Part shown: positions 37,517-49,401 of the stretch, in pieces
Layout: each line of letters opens with the position of its first letter
Numbering within the stretch: position 1 is the stretch's first letter
Assembly (NCBI GenBank): GCA_023159155.1
Contig: JAJNNX010000010.1
Span: forward strand, 434,001-498,000
Length of the DNA stretch: 64,000 nucleotides
Source: Ustulina deusta
Lineage: Eukaryota; Ascomycota; Sordariomycetes; Xylariales; Xylariaceae
Reading direction: 5' to 3'
Notes under the pieces: generated by a model
Told to the model about the DNA's origin: nothing
What the model saw: the letters and a program-made list of their open reading frames with translations, nothing else
Database searches by the model: none
Program-made: the position numbers and the translations under genes

Positions 37517-38291
37517 ATGTCATCTGCGTTTGTTACTCGTCCGGCTCCGGAGTTCACGGCCACCACCGTCTTTCCCGGCGGCGAGTTCAAGGATATCTCC
37601 CTCTCAGAGTATCGTGGTCAATGGTATGTACCAGACGTCCTCATTTCAACAAGGTTTCATCTTGGGCTTCCGCCTGCTGTGTTTCGCTCCGATGGTGAAG
37701 TCAATCGGGGTCATGAATGTTAATGCCACCGCTTCTCGCAGGGTTGTTCTCCTCTTCTACCCCCTCGACTTCACCTTCGTGTGCCCGACCGAGATCATCC
37801 AGTACAATGAAGCTCTACCTCGCTTCAAGGAGATTAACACCGCCGTTCTCGGTGTCTCGACGGATTCGCACTTCTCCCATCTCGCTTGGACCGAGCGCCC
37901 TCGCAAGCAAGGCGGTCTTGGTTCTGACCTACAGCTGCCTCTTGTCTCTGACAAGTCGCACAAGATCTCACGCAGCTACGGCGTGCTCCTTGAGGACGAA
38001 GGCGTTGCACTACGCGGCCTCTTCATCATCGACCCCAAGGGCGTGCTGCGTCAGATCACCGTCAACGATCTTCCTGTCGGTCGTGACGTTCAGGAAACTC
38101 TCCGCCTCGTCCAGGCTTTCCAGTTCACCGACGAGCACGGCGAGGTCTGCCCTGCCGGTTGGCAGAGTGGTGCTAAGACCATGAAGGCGGATCCCAAAGG
38201 TAGCCTCGAGTACTTCGCCGCTCAGAATGGCGAGACTAACGGAGCCAATGGCTTGCCTATTAATAACGGGAAGCGAGCTCGTGTCGAGTAG
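37517..38291 (+). CDS. TSA1: Typical 2-Cys peroxiredoxin
   Basis: 218-residue thiol peroxidase reducing hydrogen peroxide and organic peroxides with electrons from thioredoxin, probably cytosolic. Two exons: 37517-37623 and 37742-38291, with a 118-bp intron (donor GTATGT) splitting a Trp codon. The peroxidatic Cys is C50 in FVCPTE and the resolving Cys is C172 in EVCPAGW. The GGLG motif (93-96) and the C-terminal EYF motif mark a eukaryotic-type enzyme prone to hyperoxidation, useful in redox signalling. After that motif comes a fungal tail rich in N and G ending KRARVE, a possible weak nuclear signal. No targeting peptide seen. All key residues are present. Confidence 0.96.
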
Positions 38292-39084
38292 ATATGACAG
38301 GGTCATGGTACAATAAAGTAAGGATACGACTGGCGTTGGAGATGGATTGGGGGTAATTAGACTTGAGGTGCTGGGAAGATGAGGCTCTGCACTTCCCCAA
38401 TTGGTGCGGGGAATCTCTTTGCCCAGGCATGCACTGGAACATATCATATAGAGTCATAGATACGCCTTTACAGGTACTCTTCGCGCGGATGGGCTAATAC
38501 TAATAAGACCCTGATTTGCCACACAACTAGGACTTCGCTATTTCGTGGATACCTCACCTGAGGATTATCTTTGTCTTCAATTGTACTGCCGTATTGCGCG
38601 AACACGTTGCTCACTTTCACACACAACGTGTGATTTGCACTTGATTACCACCTACTCGAAAACTCTCAATCCATCTACCCGCTCAACAATAATTGAGGGA
38701 GGTTGCTGGTTCATAATTCTAGGATCTAGGTACTTAGTCTTGGCTGTGTAGGCTTACTTTTTGTATGGTGATAGTACGTAGTCTAGGTACCAAAGACATG
38801 CGACGAAGCCTGTCAGGATTATGGAGTGGGTACTCAGCCACTAGTGGCTTGTGCTGTATTTTGCTGGGACACCTTCCTGTGGGGTGGGCTGGTGATGTCC
38901 CAAGCTTTTCTCATCGTCTTTTGGGAACTCGGGTTCGTAACTTGAAAGGGGGAAAAGAGGAAAAGAAAAAAAAAGATTCCTTGACTTTCCATGTCTTTTT
39001 AGCCAGGGCAACATGGCCACTGTTTGATATATGTCCCCTCTAAAGGACTGCATGGTGCGATCTCTTTGGAGATATTCGCATACT
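38292..39084. other. Intergenic region
   Basis: Holds the 3' flank of the peroxiredoxin gene and the upstream region of the isopentenyltransferase gene, with an A-rich purine tract at 38945-38975. No coding frame is supported. Confidence 0.55.
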
Positions 39085-40534
39085 ATGGCTTCATTGAGAC
39101 ACCCGCGAGAGCGCCTGGTCACCATCATTGGCACAACCGGCACAGGCAAATCCGACGTACGTTATGATGGATTTTTAGCCAAAAAGGGACTCGCTTTTGA
39201 CTGAACTTTAGCTTGCAGTGGACCTGGCCGTCAGATTCAATGGGGAGATCATCAATGCGGATGCAATGCAGATGTATAGGGGCCTGCCTGTGATTACGAA
39301 CCAGATTTCGGTGTGCGAACAACGGGGCATTCCGCATCATCTGCTCTCACGAATCGACCCTCTTGAGTCGACCTGGACTAATGGGCTTTTTGTGCGAGAG
39401 GCTCGGAAACTCATCAAAGAAATTCGCAGCAGGGGCAAGCTACCCATTGTAGTTGGAGGCACTCACTACTACGTGCACGCCTTGCTTTTTGATGGCAGTC
39501 TCATCGAGTCAAATGAGACTGAGCCCGAAGAAATACGGTTCCGTTCTCAGGAGGAAACCCAATCTCAATTTCCCATCCTCGATGAACCTACGCATGTTAT
39601 CCTCGAAAGACTTCGTGAAGTTGACCCTCTGATGGCCGAGCGCTGGCATCCAGATGACCGACGGAAGATCAAAAGGTCGTTAGAGATATATCTCACAACA
39701 GGCAAACGAACATCAGATATATATGCCGAACAGCAGGAAGCTAAGCTCGTTACTAGTGATGCGAGGAGCCCCTGGGAAACCTTGGTCTTCTGGACATACT
39801 CGGAGACCGACACGTTGAGAGAGCGGCTCAGCGGGCGGGTGGTGAAGATGGTTCAAAGGGGCCTCATGGATGAAGTCAGGACCCTGCATCGTCGTCTTCG
39901 TGAGTGCACTGAGCGGGGCGAGGTTGTTGATCGTACCCGTGGAATCTGGCAGTCGATTGGCTTCAAGCAGATGGAACCTTTTCTCAATGGCGAACTCGAT
40001 ATGGAAGCCCCTGATGTCCTCGAAAAGAAGAAAGAGACCGGGTTGGAGGAAATTAATATTGCCACGAGACAGTATGCAAGGTATCAGTTGCGGTGGATCC
40101 GCCAAAAAACTCTGAAATCATTCAAAGAACACAACGCGATGGGCTTGCTATATCTATTAGACAGCACGGATGCGAAAGACTTTTCAGCAAGTGTGCTGCA
40201 ACCAGCAGCTGATATATGCCGACAGTATCTTGCAGACGAAAAACGGCCACACCCAGCGGAGATATCAGCCACGGCACGAGAAGTGTTAACCACATTTGAA
40301 AACGAAAACAGTTCAGCCCAAACTACCTTCAAGGTCAAGAAATGCGAGGTTTGCAACATGAGTCTTGTGACCGAAGATGAATGGTTCAAACATATCAACG
40401 GAAGAAAACATCGACGGTTTCTAAGGATGAAGAAACGAACTGCTTTGGTGTCTGTCGAGGTTGAGCCGCAGCTTGCTGAGGAAACTAGTTCCATCACCAC
40501 TGAGGTGCATGCGGATTTGAGTCCGGCGCCTTGA
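39085..40534 (+). CDS. MOD5: tRNA dimethylallyl (isopentenyl) transferase
   Basis: 464-residue enzyme of the MiaA/MOD5 family; it transfers a dimethylallyl group to N6 of A37 in tRNAs reading UNN codons. Exon 1 is 39085-39156 and exon 2 is 39212-40534; the 55-bp intron begins GTACGT and ends CTTTAG. The P-loop GTTGTGKS is residues 16-23, followed by the family words DAMQMYRGLPVITNQ and GGTHYYVHALLF. The C-terminus has a matrin/U1-type C2H2 zinc finger starting at C402 (C-x2-C, then H-x5-H), a eukaryotic addition absent from bacterial MiaA. No strong mitochondrial presequence is visible, though yeast MOD5 serves several compartments through alternative starts. The gene is intact. Confidence 0.95.
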
Positions 40535-40807
40535 AAGTGGATAATGGCACATTTGACGCCTGAGCAACGGAAGAAGAGTACACTGGTACAGACGGATTCG
40601 TAAATGCAACATTTGAAGCATACAATGCTACGCTGCGTCTGACTCGGACTTACTTGACGGTCGCTCAACCTCCTAGGACTACCATGGTGACCCTAGAAGA
40701 CCGATATCCCTATTAGATCCACGGAGCACTGCACCGAGCATTGCCCTTCCTGTGCGGGTCATAGACAGAGCGAGCGGAAAATATGGCAGTCGTATTTCCA
40801 ACCCTCC

Positions 40808-40839
<32 letters not shown>

Positions 40840-41891
40840 AAAAAAAAACAACAGTCGTTTATTTTCTGCTGTATCCTTGTCTAGCAAGTACGTACCAATG
40901 CGATGCAACTAAATCCCCAGCCCCCAGTTCCTATGATATTGTTCTCGCGATATACAAAGACGCATCGGTATCCATAGGCCTGAAGATGCCCATTTTCTCT
41001 GATCCTAACCATTGGGAAGAGGTTGTTGCTGGGCCGGTTGCAGCAGGGTTTTTAATGAGGTCACTGTACCACACGCAGACTGTTATTGACATTTATTCGC
41101 GTCCAATCATCCTTGGCTCCCTTCGTCGACTTGCGCCTGCGGTCCTCCCGAGCCAGAAGTTTGGCCTTAGGCTTTGAACTAGCCCCTTACATCCCAAGCA
41201 ACGAATCTCGACGCGACGTCCATAAGAGGTTTTTTCTGCAGACTATCTAGGCACGGGAGTTTAGGCTCGGAAATCTCCAACTTGGTAGCTGGGAAGAATG
41301 TGTATAGAGAATGAGTAGGTTCACCATCATTATGGATTGATGAAGCTCGGTTGATTGGCTATTGAAGAAATTACGCAGGCGGGGGATGTGGGGGATGGAA
41401 TATGTGTCATGGACATGAGGTCCTGAATACTTAGCGATGTTCTCAACATCATTTCATACAGATGACGGGTCATCTATCGGAAACCAGCAACCATTAGCGG
41501 GTCGTATAGGCATTGAGCAATCAATACGTGAAGCAAACACCTTGAAACGACCAAAAAAGCTGCGAAACAAGGGAAGGAAACCCCTCCTTGTTAAATGCAC
41601 TCTTTCTTTCTATGGTTTTCCATTAAGTTGTATGCGGAAATTTGTATCTTTGGGTGCCTAGTATAAGATGTGAATTCTGAGCTATATCCCTCACAGAATT
41701 CGACCGACATCTGTCCATACCATATATTGAGTTGTCCTACCACTTCAGATACTGACTGATTTTTTTCCATTTGCACCATTGACATTTGCCCACGAGTTAC
41801 CAGCAAAGCTACATTATCAACCTCCCCATATCCCCATACCATCGGCATATCGACGTCTGTTAGGAACGCTTTTTCTATAACCCGAGCCACA
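40535..41891. other. Intergenic region
   Basis: Contains the C/A homopolymer tract at 40806-40838 and a short open stretch at 40986-41177 (starting MPIFSDPNHWEE) with no recognisable domain. Otherwise nothing seen. Confidence 0.5.
40806..40838. repeat. C23-A10 homopolymer tract
   Basis: Twenty-three consecutive C followed by ten A, then further A runs. The minus strand is a G23 run, able to form G-quadruplex structures and prone to slippage. Confidence 0.9.
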
Positions 41892-42530
41892 ATGAGCGCG
41901 TCGATGATGAAGCATGAATTGGAGGGCCATGCGCCAGGGGCAATGGAAATTCTCTTCCAATTCCTATTAGAGTCGTCGCCAACGAAAACAAACGAAATCT
42001 TGATTCTCGATATAGCGGTTCCCACTCCTGGTGACGTTAATTCGGGTATTGTCACGAGAGCCCTTGGGGATAGCGGAGCTCGGCAGACTGTGGACTCACA
42101 TATGGACGAGGTCAAGGCACTGCTAAGCCAGATGGCAAAACACTTCAACCACCTAAAATACGCCGATGGGTTTGACAAAATAGGCCAGCTAGCGGAGCAG
42201 ATTCACGAATACTCCCAAGAACTGGCGGTAGCCAAAGAAAGATGCTTACAGGAACTCGAGCTCTGCGCAGGGGATCTGTTCCAGAGGCTACCGGATGACA
42301 CCCAGTCCCTTGTTTTGCACCCAGACAGTATTCACTGGGAGCGGTTCAGAAAAAACGCACCGGTAGAGATGCACGAGTTCCAGGAGACGTACTGTCGCAT
42401 TTCCAGGGAAATAGGGGACAGATTAACGATTGCTGCGACACAGTTTACTGCGTTGGCTATAGATATAAAAGTATTAATGGAGGGAAGAGAGAAAGGAGAA
42501 AAAAAAAAGCGAGTCGATCGTAGTACATAA
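41892..42530 (+). CDS. Hypothetical protein, helical
   Basis: Single frame of 212 residues starting at an ATG with context CCACAATGAG. Family not recognised. Residues 80-120 and 150-200 are rich in charged and leucine residues in a pattern suggesting amphipathic helices or a coiled coil (for example LAEQIHEYSQELAVAKERC). The C-terminus is strongly basic (EKGEKKKRVDR). No signal peptide or membrane segment. Codon use and the long open frame support a real gene, but there is no splice signal or homology evidence here. It lies between the housekeeping block and the relic-rich region. Confidence 0.5.
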   Translation: MSASMMKHELEGHAPGAMEILFQFLLESSPTKTNEILILDIAVPTPGDVNSGIVTRALGDSGARQTVDSHMDEVKALLSQMAKHFNHLKYADGFDKIGQLAEQIHEYSQELAVAKERCLQELELCAGDLFQRLPDDTQSLVLHPDSIHWERFRKNAPVEMHEFQETYCRISREIGDRLTIAATQFTALAIDIKVLMEGREKGEKKKRVDRST

Positions 42531-42971
42531 GTGTCGGTATCATCATCTTTCTAGGTAGCTTAGCACGATAATCCATGGAGGTATTACCCAAGATCACGTC
42601 TGGTATCATGCAGCCTTCTCACCACAATTTACAATACCGCCTCAGTTGTGTCAACAACAATAGCGTGTCGCACTGACACGGAACAACGGGACATAGGTGA
42701 TCAATTCCACGCATTCACGGGCGATTCGGCCTTGTGATCCTGTACCCCTCTGGCTGCAATGCCACCACTTTTGTGCACACATAGGGCTGTCGACTTCGCT
42801 CGCTTCATCAAGCTTCCACGGCCCACCACACTTTGCCTTTACCACTCCACCGGCACACTTGCAAGGTTTTCACATATCCTCCACCTTCAGCATCCTGTCC
42901 AATAGTTGTATCACCGATAGCCTGGCCACTGCCAACATGCCAATCTTCCATTCTACCGACCTACAGTTCCA
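42531..42971. other. Intergenic region
   Basis: Nothing coding supported. The last 100 bases are pyrimidine-rich and precede the start of the BTB relic, as expected of its former promoter. Confidence 0.5.
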
Positions 42972-43863
42972 ATGAGCCTCAATAATCCAGACTTCAAAGA
43001 TCCAAAAAACTGGGACATTGCCGTCCCTAACAGGCCTGAACCCCACATCGCGACATTCCTTCGTCACGGCGCGTAAGGAAACAAACGTCTTTACACTCGG
43101 TTACTTGCCTAACATCATCCAGGGTGTCTGATTGTTTAGTCTGCATTACCGATGCAGGATACTATACTGCAGATATAAGATATCTCACAGGCGGGTCTCA
43201 GTTCCTCAAAAAGGCATTTGATGGGAAGCAGAGGATTCCATCGTGGGGTTCGCAGATATAGATCACGAAGCACTTGAATTTTGCCTGAGATATAGCCATC
43301 ATGACTGCAAGTAACTCGTACCGGAGCTTCTACTGGCCATTGAGTTGACTAAAGGATGTTAATCATTAGGGGATATGGCGCTGCGGTCTTTCTACCGCCC
43401 TAACTGGGATACGGATCAGGGCAAGTTGTTGGTCTGCTTCCGGATATACGAGACAGCAGATTTCCTAGTGATGCCCGGTCTCTTCAACGAAGTGATGGCT
43501 GCCATTCGATACACGTTAGGAAAATCTGACTAGGATCCGTGGCGCCCATGGAGCTCTTACCGAAAAAAGCGCGCAGGGGAAGCCGTGCGATTGCGTCATG
43601 ATCTTATCAAGTGCGTGTTCGACGAGAACCTCACCGTGCGATTCAAGGGGCTTCTAGCGGAGCTTGCTCTTTGGTTCTAGATGAACTATTAGCGGCCTCA
43701 GGTGATCCCAGGACTACAGGACATCGAGGAGGAATTCCCAGAGATCAAGGAAATACTACACAACGTGGGACCAGGAGTCCGACGAACTGCTATTAAAAAT
43801 CCTGTTTACCCGGGCCTCGGAGTGCCCTATATATATTACTATCCATTCTACCCACCGTATTAA
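42972..43863 (+). pseudogene. BTB/POZ-domain protein, pseudogene
   Basis: Reads MSLNNPDFKDPKNWD..FLRHGA, then across an apparent intron (GTAAGG..CATCCAG, about 43073-43124) VSDCLVCITDAGYYTADIRY and SQFLKKAFDG, a BTB-like core. Near 43220-43235 the frame shifts: EDSIVGFADIDHEALEFCL continues in the next frame. A second apparent intron (43311-43369) leads to MALRSFYRPNWDTDQGK and VCFRIYETADFLVMPGL. In-frame TAG stops lie at 43531, 43678 and 43690, yet the frame goes on sensibly to TAA at 43861. BTB proteins normally act in protein-protein contacts, often as Cullin-3 adaptors. With one frameshift and three stops this copy is dead. A solo LTR lies 58 bp downstream. Confidence 0.75.
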
Positions 43864-43921
43864 CGGCGTCGTTTTTTCCGCGACAAGCCGGGTAGGTCCT
43901 GTTCTTCTTCGCCTTCGCTAG

Positions 43922-44126
43922 TGTCAGGGACCAGGGTCACCAGAGGGCAGAAGCTACCCTGTGGGTCTGTACTATAGGATACGTCTATATAAAGGACGAA
44001 CTTCCCCCCAAAATACTGGGAGGAAGAAGGTCAGGAATCAATCATATTGAGCCCTTACCTATACACTTCTACCTACTATCAACCCACCTGTGACCTACCT
44101 TCACTCTGGGATATCCACCCCTGACA
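43922..44126. mobile_element. Solo LTR, copy 1
   Basis: 205 bp from TGTCAGGGACC to CTGACA, matching the copy at 59036-59252 along its whole length. The flanking words GCTAG (43917-43921) and GCCAG (44127-44131) form a target duplication with one transition. An internal CTATATAAAGG near 43984 is the likely LTR TATA box, suggesting plus orientation. No internal retrotransposon sequence remains, so it arose by LTR-LTR recombination. Confidence 0.85.
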
Positions 44127-44549
44127 GCCAGGTAGGTAAATTCTTACGAGTTAGCGGATATAAATCTGCTGTTCTTCGCTGGAGCAAATTAAACGCTGTT
44201 CTCTTAACCTCTTAAACAGCTAGAGTAGCCCAAGTCTTAGAATAGGCTAGTTAATGATATCAACAGAAATTCCCAAAGCTGAAAAAGTATGTAGCAACCT
44301 CTAGGCCGCTTTAGAAATAGAGCACAAAAATACTGTTTCTAAAGTAGTCAGCTGTATAAACTTATAACACAACATATTTATACTAGTTATAGAGAAAATC
44401 ACATTGCTTTACACTCAAGCCGTTCCTTCTTCCGTTAAAAAAACAGGGCATAGAAAATTTCGGCTTATAGGTTGCAGGTAATAATAGTGTGAGGGACTTT
44501 ATATTTAGATCCTAAAACCTCCAATGTTGGGAGCTTCTGTACCAAGTCA
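44127..44549. other. Intergenic region
   Basis: AT-enriched with no feature seen. It forms the 3' flank of the dioxygenase gene. Confidence 0.5.
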
Positions 44550-45356
44550 TCAACATTTAGATACAAAATCTGGGTACTGTTCTTTCAAGTATGTGAAGTC
44601 GCCGGCTATCCCAATATTGGCTTCTGCACCTAGCCCAAGCCAATTCTTCAATTCTGGACTCAAGGTCTCTTGGAGCTTCTTTCCTAGTTTGGCCGTCCAA
44701 TTGACCTGTTGTCGTAGGAAGGGTTTTGTGTAGTACCCGAACAAGAGCGCCCGTTCCTGATCTGTCGTAGTATTGCTCCCTGAGGTGTGCCATAACCGCC
44801 CATCCATCAAGAGTATGTCCCCGGCCTTGCCTTCGAATGGAACAAGCAGTTCTGGTGCATTTTCTGGCACTTGGTCCCTATTGATCCAACCATGGGATCC
44901 CGGGATATACATGGTAGCGCCGTTCTCTCTAGTGACGTCGGAAAGGCACCAAATCACATTGACGGCCCAGATATTGTGCCACGGTTCGGGACACACGAGG
45001 CTCTGGTCTGAGTGTAGCGCCATGCTTTGAGAGCCGGGCCGAGCAATATTCGCTGTGAAGTTGCTGATTAGGAAGTTCTCTCCAAGGACAGACTTCACCA
45101 TTTCAACAGCTTTCGGGTGGGTTATAAGGTCACGGAAAACCTTGTCAGCCTCCATAAGAAAAAACACGCGCACATTATGGGCGTTAGGATCCAAGAATGA
45201 GATGTGTGTGTCCTCCCCACGAGTCTCAGCGTCATCCTTGGCTTTCCAGAGGAGCCAGAGTGTCGAAGATGCCTCCTCTTCAGATAGCACTGAGGGGATT
45301 TTAGCCCAGCCATGTTGCTTAAGCTGGGCTTTCGCGATATTCATGTCGAAGCTCAT
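44550..45356 (-). CDS. Phytanoyl-CoA dioxygenase (PhyH)-like enzyme
   Basis: 268-residue Fe(II)/2-oxoglutarate-dependent oxygenase in a single exon starting MSFDMNIAK. The iron facial triad is clear: H115 and D117 in ALHSDQSL, and H190 in LWHTSG; R202, twelve residues later, would hold the 2-oxoglutarate carboxylate. Fold landmarks are typical: WCLSDVTRENGATMYIPGSH in the middle and GDILLMDGRLWH before the distal His. Fungal members act in secondary metabolism (hydroxylation, epoxidation, desaturation) or in fatty-acid alpha-oxidation; nothing here fixes the substrate. No peroxisomal PTS1 signal at the end (DFVSKC). It could work with the SDR 1.1 kb away, but that is only proximity. All catalytic residues are intact. 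Confidence 0.88.
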   Translation of the reverse strand: MSFDMNIAKAQLKQHGWAKIPSVLSEEEASSTLWLLWKAKDDAETRGEDTHISFLDPNAHNVRVFFLMEADKVFRDLITHPKAVEMVKSVLGENFLISNFTANIARPGSQSMALHSDQSLVCPEPWHNIWAVNVIWCLSDVTRENGATMYIPGSHGWINRDQVPENAPELLVPFEGKAGDILLMDGRLWHTSGSNTTTDQERALLFGYYTKPFLRQQVNWTAKLGKKLQETLSPELKNWLGLGAEANIGIAGDFTYLKEQYPDFVSKC

Positions 45357-46498
45357 GGTGATATGTGGGACTCTATAGTGGAACTAAAAGAAAATCCCAA
45401 GATGCGTATTATGATGAATGCTAACGGAAAGATTTGGGACTTTCCCTCCGGTCGAGATGAGTTGGCGTCAGATCAAACTGAAATCTACGGATGATTGCAG
45501 AATGTGCCCCCCCGACTGAGGAGAAACTGGTTTAAGGCCAATCAAATTGGTCGCTCGCTCCACCTCTTCCAGGCACATATCTACGACGACACTCTCTCCA
45601 AATTCCAGGCCTAGAGACTTCAATCAAACAGCCAAGCACATTTCACATTTATTTATATTCAGCCGACCGGACATCTATAATATCTTAATATGTGCTTAGA
45701 TGTACTTCACAGTCCATATTATTTTGGGTTACGCTTTGTAGGTAGGCTGTGGTGACGGTGTGTTACTAGCAGGCGGAAAAGGGGGCCGTACTCCAATCAC
45801 ACTTGTTGTGCTTACGTCTTTTCACTCTTTGGGGGGGCCCAAGATGCGCCAACTGAGCGGCTTAATGCTACGATATCGCACCGGGCGCGCCGATGTCAGC
45901 ATCCGAGGGTCACACTTTTTACAACATATCATGGCAGCCTGCAGGTCAGTGAGGTAAGTACCAGACACCTAAAGGTACTTCCCCCGATAACCCCAGCTTC
46001 ATTTTCATGAAGCGGCATTGCAGATCCAGGAAAAGGCGAATGAACGACTGCTATGTTAGCGATTCTGTCATGGGATCATAATGCGCGAGGGTCACGCTGC
46101 GAGACCGGATTTCTTTCTGATTTGCATGAAATTGGGTATGCAATGCCCTCTCAACAACTGCATATCACATTCATCCTTCACTTACAGCCCACCCAGTAGG
46201 AAGATCCCCGCCACGGCACAGAACCTTGTGTGTATGAGCATATGACTACCATCAACCCCTAATTTCTTCCCAATATCACATCTGCTGCTAGGATAGACAT
46301 TGTAACTTCGCATGAAAAGAAGAAAAGGAAGTTAACATTGAGCATCCGCGCTAAGAAATAATTAAGAATGCTACTCGTAGGTTACACCTATCCCTCCTCT
46401 TGTGCAAGGTTCGAAGTCATAACGTCAAATCCCAAGCCTTCAATAACCCCAACTCCTGTCATACTCTTCGCGTCACAAACTAGGAAGCACAATATTGG
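45357..46498. other. Intergenic region
   Basis: Upstream of the dioxygenase gene and downstream of the SDR gene. Normal composition; I see no coding frame, RNA or repeat. Confidence 0.5.
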
Positions 46499-47705
46499 TC
46501 AGAGAAACGGCCGAATTTGTTCCTCATTCCACTCCCAAAACTCCTTGGCAATGCCACTGCCGCCTTCGGCCTTGGTTTTCGTAGCTTCTTTCAGATCTTT
46601 GCGAGGTCGCACTATAATTCTCCGGGTTAGCCTTTGCTACATTCAGACGAGGTAAGTGGATAGGAACCGGCGTCTCAGTAGTGATCTTTCCTTATTTGAG
46701 GAGAAAAATCCAGTGAATGAAGGTATTGTGTACCGATAAATTCTGCCAATGGATAAGAGAAATATTGAAAATAACTTACTGAATCTTCCAAAAGGTACAA
46801 TCCACGCACCCGACTTCTCCATTGTAACGTCTGGTGACAGTCCGGCGAATAGCTCGGTGTAAGCTCCGTTGATGGGCGCGTGAAGGAAAAACCATTTCAG
46901 TATTTTGCCCATCACGTAGGGCTGGTTTCGCCAAAGTTCGGAGTCGAGGTTGCCCGGATTCAATGTAACACTGAGGATTCCATCGGGCTTGTAGCGTCGA
47001 GAAAATTCGGACCCTTGTAGATAATTCCCTGCTTTACTGATGCCGTATTTTGGGAACCACCCTACCTCTTTATGATAGTCGAGGTTGTCTAATGGAACGC
47101 CTCCTTTAGGCACAGTAAAGAGCTCTCCAGCCGATGACCCAACCCAAACGACTCGGACAACGCCAGGAGCTTCTGTCTTCGCAGTCGCCACCAAGATCGG
47201 AGTGAGAAGCTTGGTAAACATGAAAGTACCGATATTGTTCACGCCAAGTTGCAGCTCGTAGCCTTGAGCAGTTTTTGAGTTGGCCGGGTCAGGTTTCATA
47301 ACGCCGGCGTTGTTGAATAAGACGTGGAGCTGCTTTTCCTTTCGCAGAAACTCTTGCGCAGAAGCCTTGATAGTGGTCAGGTCTGCTAGATCAAGCTTGA
47401 CGAAGACTAGTTCGCCCTGAGAGCTTGGCTCTGCCTTTTTGATATCATCTATTGCGGCATTGGCTTTCGCTTCTGACCGTGCAGCGAGGTAGACCTTGGC
47501 ATGCTTCGAATATAACATTCGAGCCAACTCTTTCCCCAACCCAGTGTTTCCACCCGTGATCAGGTACACCTTAAATCGCTCTTAGCTTAGATACTCAAGA
47601 GTATAGAGCACGGATGTGAATCATATCTACCTTTCCATGTAATTGTGGCAGATCTTGTTCGGTAAAGCCTGGTTTTGGCGGAAAGAGTTGTGACAGGTTA
47701 TCCAT
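46499..47705 (-). CDS. Short-chain dehydrogenase/reductase, RDH-like
   Basis: 325-residue NAD(P)-dependent oxidoreductase. The central frame lacks both ends; I recover three exons: 47705-47631 (starts MDNLSQLFPPKPGFTEQ), 47569-46780 and 46611-46499. The introns are 61 bp (GTAGAT..TTTAAG) and 168 bp (GTAAGT..TTATAG, branch GCTAAC), and the total is exactly 326 codons. The last exon supplies RPRKDL..FWEWNEEQIRPFL, the usual C-terminus of fungal retinol-dehydrogenase-like SDRs. Motifs: TGGNTGLG (30-37) for the dinucleotide, NNAG (111-114), active-site Ser about 170, Y200 and K204 in YGISK. Substrate unknown; lipophilic alcohols or ketones are usual. The gene is intact. Confidence 0.9.
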
Positions 47706-49401
47706 CGGGCTAGGTCCGGAATCCGCATGCATAGTGCAAGAATAAATATGTCTCCTCTGGGAACCTGTCGTAAAAACTGAAGTTTGGTGTTAGATGCGAG
47801 AACTTGCAAAGAACTGTGAGTGATCTGGCTCGGACAGTGATGGATGCCCATCGCGTTCATTGCCTGCATTTTATACTAAGTAGTTAGAATAGAAAAGAGC
47901 ATGACTATAAATCATGACCAGTCGAGTTAAGATAAAAAAAGCGAGACGGTCCAAAGATTGACCGGGAGTTGTGAAGGCGTAGCAACACGTCTTCCAACTC
48001 CGGGGCCTCAGTTCATCCAGCCTCGGACCCTCGATCAATCCGAGAGCGAAACATTTAGTGATTACCTAGTGGGATCCGGTGCTAGAAGGATCATTAAGCA
48101 GGTCTTATCTCGCTGCCGACCAGGTGTGGACCGCGGCACAGGTACGCTAGAAATAGTGAACATACCTATACCTAATACAAATGAGCCTAACTCACTTAGG
48201 TATATGCCCCACCTGGTAGATACTACACCAACCCCCTGGAATCATGCTATTTCCAACTGCATGTGACCCAATAGCACTTTAAAACTTGCACAACAACTGA
48301 TGTCTAACGCATCATGTTGTTTGACGCTATCGGCGGCGATTATCGAAAGGCACAAAGTCTGGCCGCTTCACGTGGGGAACTATTTTAAGGGCCATCCCCG
48401 GGAAGATACCCCCGACCTTCCCTCGCACTCGGCTGTGGCCCACAGATACCTGGGTACTCCTTCAAAGTGATATCACCTCAACAGCCTAGCCTAGGTTAGA
48501 AAAGCCAATTTTCCGTAAGCGGTAACATTGCGCGCCGACGTGATTTAGACTCGTTACTAGTTAGATGCATTTAGATTGATAAAGAACTGGGAAGAACCCG
48601 GAGTTATCACATTGAGTTGCTTGGACTGCATGAACCGGAGGATAAGGTTGTGATGAATAAGTAATATTCAGGGAGAATAGAATAGAACATCGATTTACAG
48701 CCAAATTCAAGTATTACGTCACAGCTCGGCGAAGCTTCTCACCAACCGTGCCACGGTCACCTTTTCGAATAAGGTCTTGAATGCATTTCATAATGCAGAC
48801 CAGGCATCACGAAATCCCGGGTGCCTTGGATGATGTCTATAATAAGTTGTCTAGCAACAATGGTAATCGCGATAACGTTAGGAATCTTAGCTATATTAGT
48901 AGCGTTTTAGCGATTATAAAATTTTATTTTCTAAGACTGGAAACGTTGTAGGACCAAAAAGAAGTAATCTATTTACTATGAATTGATGTAACAACGTTGT
49001 TAATTATTCTAGCAAGGGGACAATAAACCGAGTAATATCACATCTTTTTTTTTTTAATTATATATATTAGAAAGCCATCGAGGTTTTTGATAAGCTTATG
49101 AGTGGACCAGTGCTCTTGTTTGCTCCAGTTGACAGGTTGTGACTCGTTGACCTTTTTCTCAGGAAAAGGGAGCGGAATAGACTGTATATAACCGGCAAGA
49201 AGGCGCAAATAATGAATAGGAACATTTCGGCGTCCGTCCATATGCCAGGGGTTGTTAATGTACCTACGCTGGCGATTAGATAGCTTCGGTGTCGTTGAAG
49301 GGATGCAGCTCATTCAGAACTTACACGTCGGGTCGTCTAAGTCAATCGCCTCAAGATAGACGATGCGTAAAATGCTCGAAATGATGGTCCTAAAAGCTTC
49401 T
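47706..49401. other. Intergenic region
   Basis: About 1.7 kb. A word resembling the 18S rRNA 3' end (AAGGATCATTA) occurs at about 48087 but with no rRNA around it. AT-richer patches lie at 48850-49070. No gene supported. Confidence 0.5.

Noticed and set aside
40752..41177. Plus-strand 141-codon frame including a proline/lysine run
   Set aside because: The run is the C23-A10 homopolymer tract read as codons; the remainder (MPIFSDPNHWEE..) has no recognisable family.
48080..48100. AAGGATCATTA, as at the 3' end of 18S rRNA
   Set aside because: No other rRNA sequence around it; an 11-base match is compatible with chance.
47958..48266. Plus-strand 102-codon frame
   Set aside because: No ATG at its start, no domain, and it lies in the flank upstream of the SDR gene.
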